Below, one piece after another: positions 1 to 11,200 of a stretch of 64,000 bases of DNA (its first letter is position 1; each line of letters opens with the position of its first letter). This DNA comes from Mesostigma viride (Eukaryota > Streptophyta > Mesostigmatophyceae > Mesostigmatales > Mesostigmataceae). Location of the stretch: assembly GCA_009746045.1 (NCBI GenBank), contig RPFO01000082.1, positions 2,076,612 through 2,140,611 on the forward strand. The letters run 5' to 3'. The notes beneath the pieces are model-generated. The model was not told where the DNA came from, ran no database searches, and saw nothing but the letters and a program-made list of their open reading frames with translations. The position numbers and the translations under genes are program-made.

Positions 1-207
1 TGCCACATCCACCCCGCTGCTGGCACGCTTTTGGTACAATTGTACCAACTGTTGGATGGGCTTGGCAGAGTGATGTATAGGTGTGGATGCACGCAGGGAT
101 GCAAACCAGTCACGCACGTTATCACTAGCATAAGCATGTGAGAGCTTGAACAACCATTCCCTAGCCTCATCCTGGGTATGGCCCTCTGCATGGCAGCCCC
201 GGGAATA
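1..207 (-). CDS. Open coding-like fragment running off the window edge
   Basis: Read on the minus strand, an uninterrupted frame of 69 codons runs from just after a stop at 208-210 to the window edge. It has no Met, so it would be an internal or 3' piece of a gene. The translation is protein-like (EWLFKLSHAYASDNVRDWF, then a Gln/Leu/Tyr stretch) with balanced composition. I do not recognise the family. The neighbourhood is transposon debris on the same strand, so a transposon-encoded protein is the likeliest source. The frame is too short to prove it is translated. Confidence 0.35.
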
Positions 208-239
208 CTAGCTTATCCTCTTTCTTCGATTGGGATCAA

Positions 240-528
240 TTAATTAATTAATTAAACTCGTGCTCCCGTTGGGGAGTCACGGAGCACCGAAGTGCTTTTA
301 ATCCCTGTGTGTGCACTACAGGAGAAAGGGCAGAGACCCCCAGTCTCCTTCATGCCAAAGGCATGCCACAGCTGCAATCGGGCGCGGCTAGCTAAAAGGA
401 CAGGCTAACGATCCGGCAAACTGTGGGTGCAATAAGACCCGTGTGAGCATATCATAGCAAGGAGCGTGGGCAGGTAATCTGAACATGGCCAGGGCGTAGC
501 ATGGCTGTACTAGGACTAGGCTGAGTTT
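240..528 (-). mobile_element. LINE-A 3' fragment with 12-bp target-site duplication
   Basis: This is a 5'-truncated LINE 3' end in minus orientation. The (ATTA)n tail lies at 240-255, followed inward by a hairpin core CTCCC-CAAC-GGGAG (263-276) and a 3' UTR that matches 37,575-37,825 by eye (shared blocks around the cacccacag/ttgccggatcgt motifs). The insert is flanked by the same 12 bases, gattgggatcaa, at 228-239 and 529-540, a target-site duplication. It interrupts the 3' end of the decayed ORF that follows. Confidence 0.8.
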
Positions 529-540
529 GATTGGGATCAA

Positions 541-2261
541 ACCTGGGCCTACACAAGGCCATGTTGGTGGTGTTGGTCGTTCCTGCAGGTGGCTGCTGCG
601 GCTGTTGCTGTTGCTGCTGCTGCTGCTGCTCCCCGCCCGCTCGTTGCGCTGGTGCAGATTCTTGGTTGCCGTGTCCTCCCCCGCCCTGGTTGCCCCCCCT
701 TTCTCCACCATCCTCCCCCTCATCCCTCCTGCGCTTGGGTCGTGGTGCACATGCCTCAGCCTGTGCCCGTCGCTTGGCTGGCTTCAGTGATGCAACCAAC
801 CTGGCCACCGTGTCGGCCAGCCTGCCGTGCTCTGCCGGGGTGAGCTCCCTCCCCTCGTCTAGCATCCGCTGCGCCAGACGGAGTTGCTCCCGGACGTCCT
901 CTCGGTGCGACAATGTCGCTGGCCCAGGTTCTCCCCGGTGCGTCACCCGTGTACGCGCTGCTGTACCATCTCTGTTTGAAATGGTGTGGGTGGGTTGTGA
1001 CAGAAAATAATAAAGCTGCTCCGTTGAAACATCCTCATCTGGCATCAAACCAAACTCTGCTCTCACCGCCTCCCCCATCGACCCTCGCACAGCTGCCTTC
1101 TTTATGTTTTTGGCCATGCGCCTCCGCTGCTAATTGAGCATCCGACGCTCCAGCCTGCCGACGCTCTCCTCCCAGGCGGCCGGCTTCCTGCGGTACCGCT
1201 CCTCGGCCTCCCTGCGGGCCGGCCCCTGCAATGGCGCCAGCTCGGCGACCTTCCTGTATTTCCACGACTTCATGTCGCGGGCCAGACGTTCGCACCGCAC
1301 CTTGGTGTGAGACATCTTCACCCGGATCCGCACAGCGAGCGCTTCCGCCCGATCACGTTCCTGCTGCTCGCGCAGCTTCCTCTGCGCAATCACATTCCTC
1401 CGCCGCTGCTTCTTCTCCCGCTCGGCCTTGAAGACCGCCAGCCTCCGCTGTGCCTAGCTCCTTTTCTCGCGCCTGCATCGCCGGCGTCATCTCCACCAAG
1501 TCGTCGGCCTCAGCTAGGGCTCAGATGCCGACGGCCCCGTCAAAGAAAACTCGGATTCCTGAAGAATCCCGTCGATCTCCCTCGGGATCGTCGCTGACCG
1601 CCGCAGTCGCTGAAAACACGCCAGGTCCCCCCGCCTCACCACCTCGTGAGTCGGCGATACTGGCCTCCTCAGGGCCGCGCGGACCCGAGCAGCATCCTCC
1701 ATCTGCTGGGCGCGCTCACGTGAGCGCACGTCCCGAGCCACCTCTCCTCCGCGGACTCCTGCTCCTGCAGGCTACGTGCCACTGCGGCATCGGCTTCCTC
1801 CTGCGCGATGCGAGCCTCGTCTGCCGACGAAGGCTGCGGACCGAACAGCCCAAGGGAGCTGGTCTCCGACTCGCTGCCGGAATCCCCACCCGCCTGCTCA
1901 TCCGACGAGGTGACCCCCGGCCCCGCACCGCACGGCCGGTGCATATGGCGGTCCCCTCGGAACCACCACCGGGGTCGAACCCCTCGTCCTGCGCATATAT
2001 AAGAGGGATGCGCACCACCCTTTCCACCACATCCCTGTACGACGGGTCCTGCTCCTCCATGGCCACATCATCGGGATGCATCGGATCCAGATTGGACCTG
2101 TCCGAAAAGTCCTGGCGCATGCTCGCCAGGATTGAGTCAGACGTCCCCGAGTCATCTGACGCCGGGGACGAAGAAGAGTGCTGCTGCTGCACCTCCTCCT
2201 CGGAAGATGCCGCGCTCATCAGGGCCTTGCCCTTGTTGGTCGGAGCGTTCTTGGGTGCCAT
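541..2261 (-). pseudogene. Decayed Arg/Glu-rich ORF, probably a retroelement ORF1/gag-like protein
   Basis: Three minus-strand frames join into one degraded protein. It starts at an ATG at 2,259-2,261 with an acidic Ser/Glu-rich N-terminus (SSEEEVQQQHSSSSP). It then shifts frame near 1,945 and 1,735, and has stops near 1,515 and 1,130. The middle and C-terminal parts are strongly coiled-coil-like (runs of REQQERDRAEA type), followed by a basic segment KPAKRRAQAEACAPRPKRRR and a polyglutamine run encoded by CTG/CTT triplets around 598-632. Nothing enzymatic is visible. A charged, coiled-coil, non-enzymatic ORF next to a LINE end suggests an ORF1 or gag-like product, but this is an inference; a decayed nuclear gene is the alternative. 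The LINE-A fragment at 240-528 has cut off its end. Confidence 0.45.
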
Positions 2262-2289
2262 TTTTCCGAAAAAAAAAAAAGATGGGTAG

Positions 2290-5200
2290 AAAGTAGAGAG
2301 TAAAATGGGTAGGTTTTTGCTCGTCGTAACAACGCGTGTCTTTTTGCCGGAGTTTTTTAATGCAAGTTATGGGATACACAGAGCCAGAATGCTCAGGCAT
2401 GCAGTGCCAAATGGCGTGTGTGTGAACGATGAGACACCTTGGCATTAGGATACTGATGTGGCACATATACCGCTGGTCAGCCGTCACTTGCGGCTGACCA
2501 GACTTTGCATAAGTTAAGCCTAACTTACTGATCCTGGACGGACTAGCCTATCAGTTACAACCTGATCTAGTGAGTCCTAACATGACAACTACAGTCCTGG
2601 TACTGTGGTACCGGCTCATCACATACTGAGTCTTAGAGCCATGCACGTGTCCATGCCACGACTGCTCTAGTCCAGCACCGTCCCAGTACCCAATTGGGCG
2701 CCGGCGGTGCTGGCACGCGTCCACTTAGGCTACAGGCGGGAGACTTAGACTAACTCTCTCCGGAGCGCAGTGAAGGACCACGTACTACGCAGTGAGCGGG
2801 CAGCGGGCAGACCCTGAACCGCCCCAAAGTGCTTTTTTTGGCTGGGCGAAGCCAGCGGGTAACACTCAGTAGTACAGTAGCGGGTAACACTGTAAGGGTT
2901 AATTAAGGGTCAGCCATGCCATGCAAGAAAACTGCCCATATTTTGTACCACGCACAACCATATATAACAAAGCAGCAGCTTTGTTATCCATAGCCTTGAC
3001 TGCGTCGACATCAATGTTGTCATCGGCGGCAATGGCCAGCCAGCCGGCAATAGCTTGCACGCAACCAAGCACGGCCTCTCCCTAACATCCGTGTGAAGAA
3101 TTGCTTCTTGATATCCCTACTAGTCTCTAAACTAGGCTGCACATCGCTCGTGTGAGGAAACAGCTCGCCATCAAACCGTCGCTCGCTGAATGGCGCACTT
3201 CCCGTAAAATAGGAGTACGATGACACAAAGGGACTCCGGAGACGGGGAACTGTTACAACATATTCATCCACGAAAGGCAAGGGCTTCGTCAATTAAGGAG
3301 TAAATTGGCACCTAGATATGAATATGAGAACGTACCGCTAGTCGATCGACAACCATGACTCTCTTGCATTTGAGGTCTGTTTCGCACACCCCGCAGCAGA
3401 AATTCGTTGCGGCATGCACCTGCCATGGCATGCAGGTTGTGCATGTCGGGAGGTTAATAACAACCCCGACGCCGTGGGCGTCGGTAGTGCCAAGAAATCC
3501 TGCATTCGACATGACCGACGTTTGGGGCAAACTCGAATATATATGGATTATCGGTTTGCCAAGCCTGACGCAGCCTTGAAATTGGTCGGAAATATGCGGT
3601 AGCTCGGGAAAAAAAATTGCAGTGGTACTGAAAAAAGTTGTTCGGTCAAAGTCTTTAGAATTAAAAAATGCGTCGTTTATGATCATAAACTCGATCTTAG
3701 GGCGCACTTCATCGGGAAATTTTTTTGCTGCAGTCAGGTGGGGTCGAGAGAAAATCTGCGACCAAACAGCTAGGCACCCACCTGTGAATGACGCAATATG
3801 CTGTTCGATTCCGCAAATTTTCTGCCGAAAAAAAAATACTGGTGGACCAAATAACTCCTTAGGAGGATGAGCGTTAACTTTCAGCCTTGATAATGCTTTT
3901 TTACGCGCTCAACATCGCCTGCCAGACCGCCATGCCTGTCGCCCGGAATTCGGTCACCATCGTGCACGCGCACACCCAAATTTGCATTTGGCGCCACTTT
4001 TCGGGTACCGCTTACGAGGTCGGACTTTGGCGCGGCTCGTACCGTTGTGAAGGGTAAATTAAAAAAACCCGGAAAGAGAGGCAAGGCATAGGTGGGCTCC
4101 AACCCGGTATCCCACGAGCAGATGTACGTTGAAGTGTGCCTTGGCGCAGGCCTGCATGAAGTCTACACAACCAAATCTTGCCGAAGTTGCACAACATGTA
4201 CATTGCTACAAAGGGACCAATTGCGCAACCGCGCAGTGGACAGAGCTCGCGAACTACTTGCGGAGTTCAAGCCCCAGATTGACTGCTACCCCTGCACGGG
4301 AGCGCGATGCGGGCGGGGATGAGTGACCTCGCCAACCCCGCAGACAGCAGGGGAAAATCGCTTACAGGCGGTGGAGCAGAGGAAAATCCACGTGTGAGCT
4401 TCCTGCGCGTTTGTAACGGTATTTTACAACAGAAAGTTTGGTCCAACTGCCCAAAAGTTTGCGACGGTTATATCTGGAGCTCGCGAACAAAGGACATCGC
4501 AGAGTTTTCTAGTAGGAGCAATCTGGGCATACGGATCGACCTCTGCCATTGAAATGGCTCATCTGGATGTAACGCTTCAGAAACCTAAAAAATGGGCACG
4601 CCGTGGTTTGACCTTTTCGTGATTGGTCGCAACGAAATTTCGCGCAGCTCATTCGTCAAGCGGACTGTAAGTCACGCCGCTGAGTGGCTGGAGCCGAAAG
4701 CCGTTCGATAGAGTGTTAGCTAAAATTGTGCCAAGGCTGCGTTTTTAAAATTGTAGTATAAATGTTGAAACATGCTCTCGGTGGCAATGAACTCGTGCTA
4801 CCAGTTCCTAACATCATTTCAAAGAAACCCAGCGAATTGCATTTCACTTTTTTGTGTTTCCAGATTTTATGCCCCTTCGGCGAAAAAATGAGAATTATAG
4901 GAGCGCTGACAGGGGCAACACTGCATGTAGTGCTTATAATCGCTTTTACGTCTTTTCTTGCAGCTATATGACATCGCTCGGTAAGAGAAACGTGAACAGG
5001 TGCGTCCACTGCGGGCCGGCAGGGCGCACTTCCCATCTCCCTGGTGCCCAACCGACCGGTGGTCATGCAGAGCACACCGTGGGCGTGTAGAACACCCGGG
5101 TATCCAGAAACGAAGTGTACCACCACGTAGTCCAGACAGGCCTGACGGCTGACAGTCGTTAGGGCCCCGAAAAGTGACCAAGTCCTGTGAGGGACGTTAA

Positions 5201-6235
5201 TTGGAGGTGGCAGCTAGTTGACAGCACTGAACCATCGGCCCGCTATCCGGCAAAAAGGCAGAAAACATGGGGGTGTAAGGTGTTGTCGTTTGCAGCTAGC
5301 AGTCGTGCCGGCAGGCGCAAAGCAACTGCCAGCAGTGCCCACGGGGAGCGTTGCGTTGGCGTCGAGCAGCATATAACCAAGAAGTGGCGGGCCGGGGTGG
5401 TAGTCCTCAAGGCTATGCTAGTCCTCGAAGAACTTCCAGATGGCGTTCCAACTCCTAGCTAGGTAGACCGACCACTATTCCACTAATAATGGGGTGCGTA
5501 ACCCACCCCAACCGTGAGGTGGTGCTTATCTAGACCGCCCCTCAACAGAGGTGAAATGCCACCATATATATTAGGCGTGGGGTTAGAAGCGTGCTGAGGC
5601 TGGCAGCTGCATGCCAGCGGCGAACACAAAAGGCCAACGCCACCTTGGCGGGCCTGGCGTCCCACTGCCAGCAAAGTAAAAGCGCCAACTGCCTGCCAGG
5701 CGGTCAGTGAGCACGATGCCAGAAAGTCACCGTGCGACGATCGATGCTCGATCCTGCACGCCTAGCTAGAATATGATATACATGTATTGAGACACATGGT
5801 GTGCCATGCAAAAGGCAACAAGCTCCTCTACCCGGTAGCTATGGTCGCCATGCATGTACGTACGTTGAAAGTTGCAAGGGCCAAGGATGCCTACTGGCCC
5901 AACAGCTAGGGGAGAACGGCGACGGGTGATGGGGGTGGATGCAGCGGAAGGTGGGGGTGGGGATCATTGGAACGGAGGGAAGGGAAGCGGAAGGAATAGT
6001 GCTTTTCATCGCATGGATTTTGTCCAGCAGGGCCGCGTAGGATGCGAGCCTGGGTACCGCCTGCTCGGGGTATGTATGATGGGGGGGGGGGGCTGATTGC
6101 GAAATTCGCCGAGGCGTAGGTAATCTAGCAAGCGTTGTGTTTTACGAATCTGACAGTTGACAGATGTCGTTCTAGCCTGAAATACCGGCACCACCTACTA
6201 TAATACTACCGGCGACATACCATCTGCATATGTCA
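2290..6235. other. No gene recognised
   Basis: I see no convincing coding exon here. Two adjoining minus-strand frames (3,020-3,292 and 3,312-3,707) are open for 90 and 131 codons; the second has clustered cysteines, but nothing recognisable supports either. The stretch 2,520-2,790 is rich in short inverted repeats. Around 5,930-6,095 there are G-rich runs, including ten consecutive G at 6,083-6,092. Confidence 0.5.
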
Positions 6236-6238
6236 TTT

Positions 6239-6660
6239 ATTAAAAAAAATATTAAAAATTATAACATGACTCCGTTGGGAGATCGATCATGTAGAACATA
6301 TTCCTTGCCGGATAGATAGGTGGAGGTGGGCGGAGCCGTGGAATCGAACTATAAGCTTTCTAGTATAGAAAATCCGAACTACGCTACTCAGCAAAGCGCC
6401 CCTTCCGCTTGGGGGGAGGGGGCTTGCCCACACGGGCTGGCGTGTGAGCCTGGATAATCTTCTGCCACTTCGGCTTCTTGTTCTGCATAGCATGCAGTCC
6501 AAGCAAGAGAGAGAAAGCGGTGAATGTGGTGTTCAAACTGAGCTGGGACCACTAGGTCGGTCAGCAACATCTGGATATGCCATGGAGAAGTCCTAAAGTT
6601 GCTTGCATGCCTGATTCTCTCCCCCCGCAAGTTCCGGTATAGAGATCCACTACTACATGC
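6239..6660 (-). mobile_element. LINE-C 3' fragment (reverse transcriptase C-terminus and 3' UTR)
   Basis: This is a minus-strand copy of the same LINE found at 28,241-29,303. The shared end of the coding region is visible (LVVPAQFE, then LSLAWTA, then HTPAxVGKPPPPKRKG and FAE-stop), but two frameshifts split it here. After the stop comes a short 3' UTR, the hairpin core CTCC-CAAC-GGAG (6,270-6,281) and an A/T-rich tail near 6,240. It is 5'-truncated near 6,650; I could not find a convincing target-site duplication. Confidence 0.75.
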
Positions 6661-6880
6661 AATATTCCCAATTGCTTGTGAAGCATATATCAATCGAGTA
6701 CCCATCATAGCTGTGCATATTAATAAGTGAGACAACTATGCTCACAGATGGTGCACGTAATCTCATGCAGTTCGATCCATTTTGTTCACGTGACTTACGT
6801 GAGACAAACCACTTAAATTAGCTGCTTGCAAACCACTTGATAGATAGAGCCTGCATGATTTGCCTAATTACCGTGCATGC

Positions 6881-7092
6881 AGGAGCAAACTAGCCATGTA
6901 GTAGACAACAATAGGATGTGTCGGTTGGTTGTACGCCGCTTGTCACATGCAACTTATTCAGCACGTAGATTGCGTCACGTGCAGGAGCAAACTAGCCATA
7001 TGTAGACAACACTAGGATCTGTCGGTTATATTAGTTGTATACGCCGCTTGTCACATGCGACTTATTCAGCACGTAGACTACGTCACGTGCAT
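6881..7092. repeat. Two-copy tandem repeat of about 105 bp
   Basis: Two adjacent copies, about 6,881-6,980 and 6,981-7,092, share the motifs caggagcaaactagccat, tgtagacaaca, ttgtacgccgcttgtcacatg and acttattcagcacgtaga. They differ by small indels and substitutions. The repeat is non-coding as far as I can see. Confidence 0.8.
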
Positions 7093-7134
7093 ATATGGGT
7101 TCCCGTAAGCCAGCTATAATGTCAATGAACAAGG

Positions 7135-7535
7135 CTACTCGACCTCCGCGAGGAGGCCGACCGCACCCAGCGCAGCCACAATGTCATCGTCAAGGACTTC
7201 GACAAGCCAGCAGATAAGACCTCGACGACTCTTCTCACGGCATTTAAACACGACATTATTGGGCCCCCATGCAACTCACTGGTGAGCTGCGGATGTCGGC
7301 TACTCGCCTTCCCGCGCGCGGGGTAAGGCTGGCCCGGCTCCCGCGCTCCTCATCATCACCGGCCTAAAGTTAAGTACATGGCGGACAAGCTGTCGTTCCT
7401 CCGGAAAGTTAGGACTCGCTTCACGTTGGACGACGACTTGACCCTGGCCCAGCAACAACGGCGACGGGAGCTATCATCATGATGGCCGCCGACCGGCCTA
7501 CCTCCAGCTCCGGCAGACTGAGAGCGCATGAGGGG
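7135..7535 (+). pseudogene. ORF1-retroposon fragment (ORF1 C-terminal half)
   Basis: The sequence matches the coding part of the ORF1-retroposon at 47,460-47,815 closely at the DNA level: shared blocks include the region encoding KYMADKL and TLDDDLTLAQQQRRREL. Indels and a stop (for example tcatcatgatgg at 7,475) break the frame. No 3' UTR or tail follows, so the copy is truncated at both ends. Confidence 0.75.
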
Positions 7536-8261
7536 GGAAACCCGACCGGTAAGTAGACGCACGGCAAGCCTAAGTCGGTGGGTCATCATAGCCATGGTTT
7601 CCTATCTGCTCGCGTCCCTCACCGCCATGCCGCACTGTACGCCGGTCTCGGCTTGCTTCCGTCACCACCGTGCTCTAGCCTCCCTGCCGGGTCCGACCCC
7701 GGGACACCCGCTTAAAACCAGGGGGGTCGGGGGGGGCGGAGCCCCCCCCGCCTTGTTGAGTTTATTCGTTTATTCCTGCGCCGGTGGTCCGACAGGGTGC
7801 GGCGTTGGTAACAACAACAGTGGTTATTTTAAGTGGTTATTTTTGTTGTCCAATTGTTGTTGTTTGGGTGGTTCCGCCAATTGTTGTTGTGGTTGTGGCC
7901 CACGCCGCATTGTCCAGTTATGGACCAGAGATGTAAAATGGGGACTCGAGTATCATCCAATCCTTGGTCTGAATTTTCACTTCAGCAGCTTGTCAGCCCT
8001 TTCGGCCCCTGCCAGGCTGCCACTCAAAGCGTGCGTTTGTTACTGTGTACACACAGCCAGCGTTCAGCCTGTGTTTATTCTTGTTGGGATTCGAGCAGCA
8101 GCCGTTCCCAAATTATGGCAGCTGCAGCCTTCACGTCTTGAGACAGGGATGGCATGAAGTCATTAATTTTATGGGCTGGCAAATTAGCAAGGTGCGTCGT
8201 TGCAATGTGCGAAAGCCATGGTTATGAATGACAGACACTGGAATGCTTTCCTTGGACAGCG

Positions 8262-11200
8262 ATGGCGCACAGTCCACGCCCATTCCGGCAATGGGCCATA
8301 CTGCTGTGTGTGAAAGCCTGCCTCTTGCTGCCGTCGCTTCTGGCAACGATCGATGGCATACAGGCTGCGCTAGCTTCATGCCCATGCGAGGTTTGCCCAT
8401 GTTATTGTCCATGCACAGACCGGCGGGAGATGCATCTAGCTTTCGTCCAGAACTACAATTTAAATGCCATTCAGCTAGATGACTCACAGAGCCGAACGGG
8501 TTTTCAGCTTTCCAGTGGTGCGCATCAAGCCGCTCGAGATAGAGGCTTGCAGTTGGGATATTATCAGCATTTTAAGGTATGGCCGCCTCCTTACATCTTG
8601 TGTAGCTATAGCATTCCGTTGCTGTAATTGACCAGATTATTTCGAAGGAAGCTATGCCATGTTCAAACCTTACTTACACGCCTACCGACCTTTACCCATG
8701 TGCAACCATGGGGCGGAATCGTGCAGTCGGAGGACGCCCGGAGTCTTCTGCGACATGTGCTTCAAGGGGAGTTGGTGGATGCGATCATAACAACATTGTA
8801 CAATGACATGGTAAGTGAATGAAATTGCCCACCTGGTCGCCAGGTGTCAGGAACGGCGTCTAACGAATGCGGATCACAATTTTACGATAATGATAATAAC
8901 CGTCGTTAGCCAAATAAACAGTCCCGCACCACCTGCCCCCAGGTATACCAAAATACACATTTCATAGATTGGGCGTCTGGCGCGTACGGTCTCGGCGAGG
9001 CCCGTGGTTTCCAAAGTTGCCATTCCCATTCTGGCCTGTACAAAGCCACGCCGCCGTTCCCACGCAACCTGTTACCGCAGTGGTCAGAATCACCTTGCGA
9101 CAAATGCTTTGCGAATCGACCTCACAGACTGCTATCCATGGCCTTTGTTTCAGGTTGCAAAGTTCAAGTGTTGCCGCGCTGTGCCCGGTGTGCGCCCTGC
9201 CGGGCTTTCACAGTTCACAGGCCCAACCAAGCCTTGGCCTTGGCGCCTCGGCTAGCGAATGCGTCACACCACAATTTTTGCGCCAGTTGCACACGAATTC
9301 ATAATTTCAAAGCGTAAGCTTCAAAAGCCCATACAGGAAATATGCACGTTGTCGTGGCCGGCAATGTCAATGCAATCATGCAAGACCGCAATATTATTGA
9401 CCGCACCCCCGAGCAGGTGGAAGCCGTGTGCTTGGGTTCACCTTGGGTGATGATGCCGAGAAACCCACTGTGGAAGGTTGAGGAGCTAGTTGCTGCACAT
9501 TGCCTAGGTTTCTTATGCGACATCCTGACATGCCCGTGTGCCGGTCTCTACAATCCAGCTCGGCTGCGGGTGTTTGTGGTCAGCATAGTCCTTCACTTTG
9601 TGGCAGCCTTCTGGTTGAGTACCTTGGGCAGAAGGCCATGCTTTGCATGCATGTTTGGCTTTTACACTAGAGATATCAAAGAGACAACCAGCGCAGGCCA
9701 GAAATGTGGAATAGTCCGGACCTTGGTAGCTCGACCCTGCTGTTATCTTATCCGCGTTTGTCGAGTCATTCAGGATGATGGAAATTAGTGGAGGTGAAGA
9801 TGTGTAGCCGCGGACATTAAAACATATGGCAGGCTAACGTTCATCGAGACCTAGACGGTGTAGGTAACAACAACCTCACATGATCAAGGCAGTTGTTCCT
9901 AGCAGCCAGGAGTGTCCAGTTGTAAGCACCACTGCTGCGATTGCCTTCCCGCCATTGAGTACAAAGAGGATTTATCATGGAAGAGGACTGCAACAAGAGC
10001 TGATGCTTGCGTTTGTTTGCAAATAATATAGTCATGAATAATTTTTATGAAGTACATGTTAGTGCCGGTAACTTGGTAGCACCGCTGGGGTTTGCCAACT
10101 GAATCCTTCATGGATGCCTGTGAACCTTAGAGCGCCATACACTCAGTTGTTAGGTCAGCAGATAATCATTTTATGTCACTCATTGCACTTGGTGATTGAT
10201 AGATCAGTGCTACACTGGTGATTGATTTATTACGTCACTTACATACTTGATTGCATGGGGTGGGGCCAGGGGTTATAGCTGGGCAACTCCCAGCTAAACC
10301 CCCAACCAATGAGCATGCCAGTTGACCCCTTCATTGGATCTGGGTAGTTGGCTCAACTAGGTAGACAAGTGCTTTACTCGTCATGTTCCACAATGAGTTG
10401 ACCCGCACGCAAACCTAAAGATTTGCTTTCCTTTTGGTTCGCAAACTTGGACGTCCACCTTATTTGGGGGCCACGTAAGCATTTGTGGCAAAGTGAACTT
10501 GACCACTCGGGTACCACCTGCATCCCGCCCTGTTCCGTGCTTCATCCCTAGGCTTTGCCCAGTTCTACTTCCATCCATGTAGTTCTATCCATCTAGTTCT
10601 ATCCATCTACTTCCATCCATCTAGTTCTATCCATCTAGTGCTATCCATCTACTTCCATCCATCTAGTTCTATCCATCTAGTTCTATCCATCTAGTTCCAT
10701 CCATCTAGTTCCATCCATCTAGTTCTATCCATCCAGTTTTCATTGCTTCTCACTGTTCCAGCTGTCCTCCAATATTGATGCACATATGCGGTCAATCTGT
10801 CTGCACCCCACTCCCTCCCGCCCGCCCGCCTGCTGTGTGCCCATCAATCCGCGCATGGACATAACCCCCCATGTTGGCGCACCCCCCACACCCCTGGGGC
10901 ACGCAGTTCATGGAACCCCTGCTGGCGGCCATCGGCCAGCACATCCCCGTCTACGTGGTGGGCACCACCCACGGGCTGCAGCTTGGCAAGCTGCGCCGTG
11001 CCGCGAGCGGCGCTGACTCGGCCGGGCTGATTCAGCCCACCTTGGTCAATGTAGGCATCATGGAGGAGACACTGTCCTCCCAGCTGGCGTCACGCCTGCT
11101 GGCTCGCGGCTTCCAGCGCGTGGACTGCATCTACAGCAACGACCAGAACGTCGCGTTCCGCGAGCGATGCCGGGCGGTAGCGCAAGCATTCCGCGACGCG

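Larger units (their letters stand above)
8811..10906 (+). other. Long second intron of the receptor cyclase gene
   Basis: The intron starts gtaagt at 8,811 and ends acgcag at 10,906. The flanking exons join two halves of one binding-protein fold without a gap, so no exon is missing here. It carries a dispersed-repeat copy (9,674-9,970), a strong hairpin (10,269-10,302) and a 14-bp minisatellite (10,562-10,735). Two coding-like stretches at 9,130-9,300 and 9,342-9,590 are unexplained. Confidence 0.7.

Noticed and set aside
3020..3707. Two minus-strand frames, one with clustered cysteines
   Set aside because: There are no supporting splice sites, no recognisable domain and no neighbouring exons; kept only as a note in the region entry.
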